DNA of 34,021 nt from Symbiodinium natans (taxonomy: Eukaryota > Sar > Dinophyceae > Suessiales > Symbiodiniaceae), in contig CAJNDS010000398.1 in assembly GCA_905221605.1 (NCBI GenBank), forward strand, positions 115,001 through 149,021. The letters are read 5' to 3'. Position 1 is the first letter of the stretch; each line of letters begins with the position of its first letter. The translations under genes and the position numbers were made by a program. Positions 19,168-28,879 of this stretch are shown here, piece after piece. The notes beneath the pieces were generated by a model that did not search any database, was not told the origin of the DNA, and saw nothing but the letters and a program-made list of their open reading frames with translations.

Positions 19168-20146
19168 GTTTAGGGTTTAGGGTTTAGGGTTTTGGGTTTA
19201 GGGTTTAGGGTGACCCCAACAACAAGAAGCCCTAAGCGTCTTAGAAGCCCGAAACACCCTAAAGTCTGAAGCCGAAACCCACGCAACGAAAGCCCCAGGA
19301 GCGGCACCCACCAAAGGAAAGTCCGTGCCCCTGACGCATGGAGGTTGGATCCGTGAGGCTTTGGGGTTTGAAGGTTTAGGGTTTTAAACCCTAAACCCTG
19401 AACCCTAGACCCTAAACCCTAGCATTTGTTTGTGGTTTTGGGGCTTGTGTAGGGTTCAGGAATTTCTGTTGGGTTTAGGGGTTTTGGGTTTCTGTAGGGT
19501 GTATGCTTATACAGGGTTTAGGGTTTATACAGGGTTTGGAGTTCTCGGTTTTTGGGTTTTTGGTTGTAGGGTTTTCGGATGCAGCGGGGGTTTAGGGGAG
19601 GGTTTGTGGGGACAGGGTCAGGGCTCAGGGTAACGCTGGAACCCCAAACCCTATACCGTAAACCCTAAACCCTAAACCATAAACCCCCAGCCCTCACCTT
19701 AGCTCCCTAAACCCGAAAAGCCGTAAACCCAAAAACCCTAAATACCTTAAACCTTAAACCCCCTAACCCCCCACCCTAAAAGCCGTAAGCCCTAATCCCC
19801 CTACACCTCCTAACGCCCCAAGCCACATAAAACCTCCCTGACCTTTGGAAGGCGTTATATCGCCCTCAACCCTGACCCCTAAACCCTAAACCCTAAACCC
19901 TTGACCCTTGACCCTTGAACCCTGACCCTTGCAGCCAACGAGGCCGGACGCGGAACCTAAGCCCTCACCCCTAAACCTCGAAAACCATAAAACCTTAACC
20001 CTTGGAGCCCTAAAACCCTGGACCCTAAACCCTAAACCCTAAAAGCCTAAAACCCTAAACCCTAAAACCCTAATCTCCTAACCCTAAACCCTAAACCCTG
20101 AACCCTAAACCCTAAACCCTCAACCCTGCCCTAGTTGTCCTTGCAG

Positions 20147-20211
20147 CCAACGAGGCCGGGTCTGGTCCCCCGACTCTTTGGAGCCTCTGAGCAGACGGGC
20201 TTGCCGGATTG
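20147..20211 (+). CDS. Orphan exon candidate, partly duplicated upstream
   Basis: After CCTTGCAG the frame reads PTRPGLVPRLFGASEQTGLP, then DW, and meets a TTTAGGG array that offers the donor GT at 20212. The first 21 bases around the acceptor recur at 19927-19947, before the preceding arrays. The protein is not recognised. Confidence 0.45.
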
Positions 20212-20212
20212 G

Positions 20213-20304
20213 TTTAGGGTTTAGGGTTTAGGGTTTAGGGTTTAGGGTTTAGGGTTTAGGGTTTAGGGTTTAGGGTTTAGGGTTTAGGGTTTAGGGTTTA
20301 GGGT
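20213..20304 (+). repeat. Interstitial telomeric array (TTTAGGG)
   Basis: Thirteen perfect units starting directly at the end of the exon candidate 20147-20211. Confidence 0.97.
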
Positions 20305-20772
20305 CTACGGCTCAACTTGAGGGCTTAGGGTTTAGGGTTTTAGGGCTCAACCCCGGGGTTTAGGGTTTGGGTGTTTAGGGACTTAGGGGTTTAGGGACCG
20401 TGGCTTTCAGGGTTGTTCTGGGTTTGAGGGTTTCAGGACCTAGCCGTTCTTTGCGTTCTTGCATGTGCCCGTGCGTTGCAAGACTTTCGAAGTCGATTTT
20501 TCTAACCTTGGACAGAATTCTAAACTATCCGGAGCCCAGTAGCCGAAACCCCAAGCCCTAAACCTCAAGCCCCAAACACCCAAACCCCAAGCTTCCCAAA
20601 CCTCCTGAACCTCCTAAGCGTCCTAAACCCTAAACTTCCTAAACCTTATAAACCTCCTAAACTTCCTAAACCTCCTAAACCTCCTAAACCCTAAACCCTA
20701 CACCCGAAACCCTAAACCCTAAACCCTAAACTCCCCCAAAGACCCTTGGTAGTCTTTGCTGCGCCTTTTGAG

Positions 20773-20860
20773 CTTGCGGCGACGAACTGCTAGCCAAGGA
20801 CCAGCTGTGGTTTCTGCTGCAGTGGGCCACACAAAACCGACAGAAGGCGTTCTCCCAGGA
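20773..20860 (+). CDS. Orphan exon candidate (LLAKDQLWFLLQWATQ)
   Basis: After TTTTGAG an open frame reads CGDELLAKDQLWFLLQWATQ, then NRQKAFSQE, up to GAGTTTAGG, where either GA (20859) or GT (20861) could be the donor. Codon texture is clearly coding. The 3' end is repeated at 20938-20971. The family is unknown. Confidence 0.55.
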
Positions 20861-20984
20861 GTTTAGGGCTTTTAGGGTTTAGTTTTTTTGAGTTTTGAGT
20901 TTAGGGTTTAGGGGGTTTAGGGTTAGGGCTTAGGGTACCGACAGAAGGCCGTCCCCTCCCAGGAGTTTAGGGGTTTGGGGCTTG

Positions 20985-21345
20985 TTGGGGCTTTGGGGCT
21001 TTAGGGCTTTGGGGCTTTAGGGCTTTGGGGCTTCAGAGCTTTAAGGCTTTAGGGTGTTGGGGTTTTCGGGTTTTTAGGGCTTAGGGGGTGTAGGGTTCAG
21101 GGAGTCTAGGTCTAGGTTTTAGGGCTTCGGGTTACAGTAAGGGTTGAGGCTTTTTGGGGTTTTAGGATTTTAGCCAGCAGCAAGGGTTGAGGGTGTTGGG
21201 GTTTTAGGATTTTCGGTTTTGGAGTTACAGCATGTGTTGAGGGTTTTGGGGTTTTAGAGTTTTTTCGGGTTTTAGGGGTTGCAGCAAGTGTTGAGGGTTT
21301 TGGGTTTTGGGATTTTAGGGCTTTAGGGTTGGGGGTTTTAGGATT
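20985..21345 (+). repeat. Degenerate G/T-rich repeat (GCTTTGGG / GTTTTGGG)
   Basis: Units such as GGGGCTTTAGGGCTTT and, from 21130, an approximately 70-bp higher-order repeat containing GGGTTGAGGGTTTTGGGG after CAGCAAG or CAGCATG. Confidence 0.8.
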
Positions 21346-21548
21346 GCATGGTTTCGGCGTCTATGTGCTTTCGGGAACTGGGTCGTATTCCTTTTGTTCA
21401 GGAATTTTGTGGGTTTTGGGGTTAGGGTAAGGGTTTCGGATTTTAGGGTTCGCTGTGGGGCTAAGGGTTTTCGGGATCAGGGCAAGGGCCTTGAACGCTA
21501 AAGGTTCAGAGTTTAGGGTTTCGTGTGTAGGGTACCCTAAACCCTCAG

Positions 21549-21679
21549 CCATCTAAATTCGCAAAGACCTGCGAAGGTGCGGCCGGTGGGAATGAATCTG
21601 TCGCCGACGCTCAGCGCCACTTCATGCATTCTTCGTTCACTGCTTGGCACGAACGCACAACGCGCTCAGCACTTTTGGG
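21549..21679 (+). CDS. Orphan exon candidate (HFMHSSFTAWHERTTRSAL)
   Basis: After CCCTCAG a 43-codon frame reads KFAKTCEGAAGGNESVADAQ, then HFMHSSFTAWHERTTRSAL. It ends near a GTTTAGGG that may act as donor (21680). Strong coding texture, unknown family. No frame-consistent join to the lactone dehydrogenase exons was found. Confidence 0.6.
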
Positions 21680-22298
21680 GTTTAGGGCTGTCCGGGTGTT
21701 TAGGGGTTTGCTCCAGCCCTTGACTCAACCACAAATCCCACAAGTCCGAGACAAAATCACTTCTCTCAACCGTGGTCTCTTTCATGGGTACCCTTAAGGC
21801 TACTAACCATTAACCTTAAACCCTAAACCCGAAACCCAACCATAAATTCCTCCCCAAGAAGGGAGCCTCGTTTAGAGAGCTGCGCAGCAGGGTGGCGGGA
21901 TAGACGGGCCCTAACGATTGTTCCGGGTCATATGAAGTTGTTTTTTGTTTTTTTGTTGTTGTTTTTTCTCTGTTTTTGGTGAGTGTCTGTAAGGTTCCTT
22001 GTTAATATTGGTGAGTGTATATATATATATATATACTGGGTGTCCTGTTGGGAATACCCTACTTCATATGGGGATTCTTTCGTCTCATTCTCTAGCCGGC
22101 TGTGGGTAACAGACACACTTTTGGCCAGCACCAGCGACCGCCGCAAGCCCAGGAAGGAAGGAAGGGGGGCCCGGAAGCCCCAAAAACCCCAGGGTTTGGG
22201 GTTTAGGTTTAGGGTTTAGGGTTTAGGGTCTAGGGTTTAGGGTTTAGGGTTGAGGGTACCCCCCCCCCCCCCCCCCTAAAACTCTCGGGGGCCTTAAG
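21680..22298. other. Unassigned stretch with simple repeats
   Basis: Contains a T-rich tract (21935-21975), a TA repeat (22018-22035), a short TTTAGGG array (22205-22250) and a C17 run at 22259-22276. No supported exon. Confidence 0.6.
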
Positions 22299-25200
22299 AG
22301 CCCGAGGAATGGCTTGGCGATGGAGGAGCGTGGGATGCTGTCCATGGGCGAGCTTGATGCCATCAAAGGCCCGGCCTGCCGGGTTCGAGCACAAACCTTG
22401 GGAAGTTCCCCCTTATACGGTTTAGGGTTTAGGGTTTAGGGTTTAGGGTTTAGGGTTTAGGGTTTAGGGTTTAGGGTTAGGGATAATAGCACCCCTATTC
22501 TCATCACGATAAAGGACTGCTAGTATAAGGGAGGAACAGCCCAACCTACGCTCACAAAACTTAAGGGTCTAGGGGTTTGGAGGACGAAGCTCGTGAACCC
22601 TAGACTCTCCAAAAACGCCCTCGCGCCCAGGTGTGGACAAGGAGGCCGGGACCATCACGGTGCAAGCCGGAGCCCGCGTGTCGCAGATCCTGCAGGAGGG
22701 GCTTCAGGGCTTGGGGTCCCCCTGATCCCTTCAGGTTTGGGGTTTAGGATACCCTAAACCCCAAAGCAAACCCTTGGCATCTTGGTTCATCCCTACATGC
22801 CCTCTACATCCCCCCCTAAGTTGTTCAGAAATCCTAAACCCGAAGCCCTAAGCCCTAAACCCTAAACCCTAAACCCTAAACCCTAAACCCTAAACCCTAA
22901 ACCCTAAACCCTAAACCCTAAACCCTAAACCCTTGGAAGGGCGAGCTCCCTTCAAAAGCCTTTGAAGCTGCCTCACCCGGGCGTTGCCTGCGAAAGAAAA
23001 GGAGCTGCAGAAGCATGGGCTGACGTTGGAGAACTTCAGCTCCATCACAGAAGCCAGAAGCAGGTTTAGAGATTCAGGGTTTGGGGTTTGGGGTTTAGGG
23101 TTTGGGGTTTGGGGTGTGGGGTTTCGGGTTTGGAGGGTTTAGTGTTGAGGGTTTAGGGCCGTTTAGGGATTCGGGGTCTAGGGTTTGGGGTTTAGGGTGT
23201 GGGGATTCAGGTTTTAGGGTTTAAGGTTCGGAGGGTTTACGGTTCCGGGTTTGGAGGGTTGAGGGGTTTAGGGATTGAGGATTCAAGGTTTGGGATTCGG
23301 TTGACGGGATTGAGGGCAAGGACTTTGCTTTAGCACTTGCGGGTGCTGCTTCCGGTTTCCAACACATGAGCATGTCTGACTATCGCGGCCCTGTCTTTTC
23401 TGTAACCTCCGGTCTCGCATTTCCCCGCGTATTGCGAGCCCTTGCTTCCAACACATTAGGCATCGGCTAGAGGTGACAGCTGCAACCTTAAACCCGAAAC
23501 CCTAAACCCTAAACCTGAAACCCTAAACCCGAAACCCTAAACCCTAAACCCTAAACCCGAACCCTGTACCCTAAACCCTAAACCCTAAACCCCTAGACCC
23601 TGAACCCTGAACCCTAGACCCTAAACCCTAAACCCTAAACCCTGAACCCTGAACCTTGAGCCCTGAACCCTGAACCCTGAACCCTAAACCCTAAACCCTG
23701 AACCCTAGACCCTAGACCCTAAACCCTAAACCCTGAACCCTGAACCCTAAACCCTGAACCCTGAACCCTGAACCCTGAACCCCTGCATCCTGCTCTGCTT
23801 CCCTCTAAGGAGCAGCAGGCCGCTGGCTGGACGCAGGTGAGCGCCCACGGGACGGGGGCGCGCATCCCGCCCGTGGACGAGACTTGGTAGCCCAGGTGGT
23901 GCCCTTTACCTTTTTTTTTAAAGTTCTGGGTGCCCTTATAAAGTAGCCAAACCCCAAAAAAGGGTGCCCTTTTTATTTTTTTTGAAGTTCTGGGTGCCCT
24001 TATATAGTAGCCAACCCCACAAAGGGGTGCCCTTTACCCTTTTTTTGGGTTCCCTTATAAAGTAACCATCCCCAAAAAGGGGTGCCCTTGTTGGAAATAT
24101 GATTTCTGGACTGGGCGAGCAAGGAGATGATCACCTCCATGCAGATGGCCTGTCCTGGTCGAGGTGTGCTCAGGGTGGGTGCTGACGATGCGGACGCTTG
24201 TCTTTGACACAGGGGCCGAAGCCCTAAGACCTAAGCCCTAAGCCCTAATGCCCTAATGCCCTAAGCCCTAATGCCCAAAGCCCTAATGCCCTAAGCCCCC
24301 ATAAGCCCTAAGCCCTGAGCCCCAAACGCTAAACCCTGAGCTCTGTTTTGTTGGCACGGATGCCAAGAGATTATATTTGCGGCACATAGGGGCTGAGGGT
24401 TATTCAGGGTTTAGGGTTTAGGGTTAAAAGTTTAGGGTTTCGGGTTGAGGGTTCAGGGTTAATGGTACTTCGGACATCCGAAACCCTAAGCCCTAAACCC
24501 TAAACCCTAAATCCAAACCCCTAAATGCCTCAGCTGCTTTCGGGTTCAGGACCCCGCCCTCTTCCGCTGGCTTCGTGTTGGGCTGGGCACCCTGGGCGTC
24601 GTGCAGGAGCTCACGCTCAAGGAGGGCCGGCCGAGCCCAAACCCTAAACCCTAAACCCTAAACCCTAAACCCTAAACCCCAAAACCCTAAACCCTAAACC
24701 CCAAACGCCAAACCCTAAACCCTAAACCCTAAACCCTAAATATAATTCCTAAACCCTAAACCCTAAACCCTAAACCCTAAACCCTAAACCCTAAACCCTA
24801 AACCCTAAACCCTAAACCCTAAACCCTAAACCCTAAACCCTAAACCCTAAACCCTAAACCCCAATCCCTAAACCCTAAACCTTACTGTCAAGATTTTCAG
24901 GGCTTCCGTGTACTCTTCTCGGGTTGAGAAGCTCAGTGTTTGCAGTTGGGGCGCCGAATTACCCGACAGGTGCCCCAAATACCCCAGATATTTCAACCAC
25001 CGTAAATACCTCAAACACCTTGGATACCTTCAACATGCCCCAAATACCACAAAAGCCCTAAACCCTCAACTACATACCGACCACATTCAATTCGTCAAAT
25101 GCCCAACACCCTTAAACCCTAACACCTCGGCCTCCCCGCCCCCGCTTTCCACGAAGTAAAAACAACAACCACAACAACAATAACAATAATGATAAGAATA

Positions 25201-28200
25201 CGAAGAACAAGCACCAAACCCGAAAAAAACCCTAAGCACTATCTATGGTCGACGCGGAGAACTGGACTTGTTCCATCGGGTGCGGTTGTTGCCACAAAGT
25301 CGGCATTGGAGTTGCGAGCTTGACCACCTATGCATGAGGGTTCCAGGGTTAAAGGGTTTTAGGTTTAAGGTCTCGGGTTTGGGGTTCTCAGAGTTGAGGA
25401 GTTTAGGGTTTGGAGCTTAAGGATCAGGCAGGCAGGATAGTCAAAGCACTAGTTAGTCATGGCACACAGCGCAAGGATCAGGCAAGTGTATGAACCTTCA
25501 AAGTCTAGCAGGGCTGGTGCCGTTTGAGGCGGGCAGTTTCCCAAATTTCAATCTTATACGAAGCTTGAACCCGCCCTAAACCCTGAAAACCTTAAACCCT
25601 GAAAGCCCCAAGGGCCTAAACCCCAAACCCTAAACCCTAAGCCCTAGGCCCTAACCCTGTTTGTCAGAGTCTTGCATAAACAGTACCTACAGCTGCCCTT
25701 CACTCAAGGTCGTTTCTTCAGCTTGGGGACGCCATGTCAGGGGACATCCCCCCACTCAACAAATGGAGCCATACATGTAGAGACGGGGTTCAGGGTTTAG
25801 GGTTTAGGGTTTAGGGTGTAGAGTTTAGGGTTTAGGGTTTAGGCTCGAATCCCCGAACACCCTAAGGCATGGAACCCCTTCCTCCGTCCTCAGAGCTTTT
25901 CACCTCCCACCTGGCGCAGGTCATCCCGCGCTACACGCTCCACGAGAGGCGGTTTAGGGTTTAGGGTTTAGGGTTTAGGGTTTAATGTTTAGGGTTTAGG
26001 GTTTAGGGTTACCGGAAGCCCTGCAGCCTACCAGCTGACACCCTACACCCTGAACCCTAAACCCTAAACCCTACCACCCTAAACCTCAAAACCTGAAAAC
26101 CCAAAAGCCCGAGAACCTTAAAACCCTAGAACCCTAAACGCCTAACACCCTTAAACTCTAAAACCCCAAACCCGAAACCCACCCCAAACCCTAAACTCTA
26201 AACCCAACATGTTTTCAAGCCGCAAGTTGCCAAGACCCGCCCCCAAAAACGCTGTCCAACCTGTTTTCCTGCCCGAGGACCTACTGCGTGACATACGAGG
26301 AGCTGGAACGGGATCACAAGCGCCTGCTGCAGACCTACCGGCACGTCCGCCCCTTGGCCGGTTTAGGGTCTAGGCTTTTGGGCGTCGCTTCGGGGTGATA
26401 TCCCTAAACCCTAAACCCTAAACCCTAAACCCTAAACCCTACACGCTAAACCCCAAACCCTAAACCCTACACCTCCTTTTTGGGGCATCTTTAACCTTAC
26501 GCCGGCAAACCCTACATGGGTGGAAACCTTTGGAAGAGAGGCTACATGTGGGTCCCCTACACCGACACCATCGTCGTGGTGGTCTCCGACGTCGCCGAGC
26601 CAGGCGCCGAGGCGCCGAGCCGTGTTTTTGCTTTTTTTTGAGGGAGGGCTAGGGTTTGGGGGTTTGGGTTTGGGGTTTGGGGTTTGGGGTTGGGGGTTAG
26701 GGGTTGGGGACTGGGTTGGGGAGATGTAGGGAGGGAGGGGTCTGGGGTTCAGGGTTTAGGGCTTAGGGTTGGGGAGAGTTTGGGGGTTGAGGGACGTGCT
26801 CGGCAAGTGCAGGTGAGCGGCGCAGTAGTATGTGCCCAGCCCCCAAGACCACCCCAAGCGCGACTCAAAACGAGCGTGGTTTGCAAGCTCAAATCGTCCT
26901 CCATGGCTCCAGTTGTCCTCTTTCAATGTTCAAGGGACCTTGGCCACTTGGGGCACTTCAGACACGTGGAACATCGTCACTTGGGGACGCTTGGGTGGGA
27001 CATTTCGGACATTCGGTACACCTGGGTCACTTTGGTCACTTGAGAGGCGAGAGGGGTAGCCGGCAGGTTTGGGTTTGGGGTGTCGGGGTTAGGGTTCTGG
27101 GCTTAGGCGAATGCTGCACGCGAGAGACGATACCATGCGATGCCCATGTGAGACCCTCGTCAGCCAGATAAGCATCGAGATGGCCTGGAAATAAGAGGGT
27201 GCAAAGCATGCAAACCATCACAAGACGTGAACTTTACATTCAATGGAGCCGCATGAGCTTTGTGTGGAGCGCAGCATGTACGTGTTGGCCCAGCAGTCAG
27301 CTCCCACCAAGTTTGCAGATGAATTGCCTCGAAAAGGAGGGGCCTTGAAATCCTGACACCACCCCACCCCCTAAACCCTAAGCCCTAAACCCTAAAACCC
27401 CGAAACCCCTAAACCATAAAGCCCAAACCCCAAACCCCTGAACTCCTGAACCGCTGAACCCCTAAACCCTAAACCCTAAACCCTAAACCCTAAACCCTAA
27501 ACCCTAAACCCTAAACCCTAAACCCTAAACCCTAAACCCTCCGTCACGCTGCTGGTGAGGCCAAGCCAGCACTTCCGGAAGAGCAGCGGGTAGAACCGCT
27601 GAAGGCTGGCTGTTGGCAGATGCTAGGGTTTAGGGTTTAGGGTTTAGGGTTTCGGGTTTCGGGTTTCGGGTTTCGGGTTTCGGGTCCGGGCTTATAGGGC
27701 TCAGGACATTTGGGGTTGCGATTTTCGGATTGAGGAACTCTCAGGGTTTAGGGCTTCGGGTTTCGTATGCTTCTTCGAATTCAGGGTGTAGGGTTTCATG
27801 TTGCGCCCTAAGCGAACTGTACACCCGGACCACCCCCCCCCCCCCACGCGCGCTTTGCAACGCAAGAGCGGAGGAGCTGCTGAAGAGCATGGTGGAGGCA
27901 CCTTGGGCTCGAAGTCCTGATCATGGGGTTCTTAGGGGGTTCATGGCGGGTAGGTGCCTAGGGAACCTTAAGGAAGCTTAGGGAGCCGTAGGGATACATA
28001 CCCCCCTTGAACCTCCCCCCCCTAAGCCCTAAAACCCTAAACCCTCTAAGCCTCCCAACGCCTCAATCCCAAGCCTTCAGGCCTCAACCTCTGAGCCCCA
28101 ACCGTGAACCCTGGGCCCCTCCGGCGCGCTGTTGCGTCCCGATGCCCTGGAGCCCCGGTTTAGGGTCTAGGGTTTAGGGTTTAGGGTTTAGGGTTGCTGC

Positions 28201-28833
28201 TTAGAAACATGCGCTGCGAAAAGGGGGTTTTTAGGGCATAGGGTTGCCAGAACAAGGAGACGCTTTTCTGGTACGACATGCTGACTTATGGTAGCTGAGC
28301 AGGTGAAGCCACCAAGCCCCCGCAACCCTACCATGAGCTCAAGCGGTTTAGGTTAAGGGCTTAGGATGGTTTAGCGTTCGGGTTTAGGGTTTAGGGTTTA
28401 GGGTTTAGGGGTTAGGGGTTTAGGGGTTTAGGGGTTTAGGGGTTTAGGGGTTTAGGGGTTTAGGGGTTTAGGGGTTTGGGGGTTTAGGGGCTTAGGGGCT
28501 TAGGGGCTGAGGGGTTTAGGGGTTTAGGGGTTTAGGGGGTTTAGGGGTTTAGGGGTTTAGGGTTTCGGGCCCTCAAAAAAGAGCCGAATTCAGAAGGCGT
28601 AGCCCTTTAAGGGACCCCGAGGACTGCGGGGACTTGGAGGGCAAGAACTTCGCGCAGCTGCGAGAAAGGCGTGGGCCTCGGTCGGGTTGCTGTGAAGGTT
28701 TCTGGAGAGAGGCAGTCACAAGATAGAGTAGACATGTAGGTAACGGAATCAGCATAGGCAAAAGTTTTCAATGTGCAATCAAATATGAATACAAAGAAGT
28801 GCATAACAAATGAATATAAATAGATAACAAATA

Positions 28834-28879
<46 letters not shown>

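Larger units (their letters stand above)
22299..24621 (+). other. GLDH: GLDH FAD-domain exon block
   Basis: Six exons cover the FAD-binding (PCMH-type) domain. 22299-22368 encodes GLAMEERGMLSMGELDAIK and splices GC-AG to 22631-22695 (VDKEAGTITVQAGARVSQIL). 22695 to 23002 is GA-AG, giving ILQELQKHGLTLENF. 23052 to 23810 is GC-AG, giving SSITEEQQAAGWTQVSAHG. 23878 to 24124 is the introner (VDE then MITSMQMACPGRG). 24195 to 24550 is GC-AG, giving DADDPALFRWL. 24621 probably uses GA (CTCAAG then GAGGGC). Lengths between motifs agree with plant GLDH as remembered. Confidence 0.85.
25920..27910 (+). other. GLDH: GLDH central exon block
   Basis: 25920-25951 (VIPRYTLHER) ends in CG directly before GTTTAGGG. 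It joins 26278-26360 (TYCVTYEELERDHKRLLQTY) in phase, CG+G. That exon ends in G before another GTTTAGGG and joins 26541 (GC) in phase, giving LAGYMWVPYTDTIVVVV. The following exons are less certain: about 27543-27605 (PALPEEQRVEPLK) and about 27867-27910 (RAEELLKSMVEAPW), which fit the family region before the substrate domain's central helices. Confidence 0.75.

Noticed and set aside
26684-27043. His/Gly-rich 119-codon gene
   Set aside because: Half is TTTGGGG repeat and the rest a CACTTGGGG-type DNA repeat; no splice or family support.
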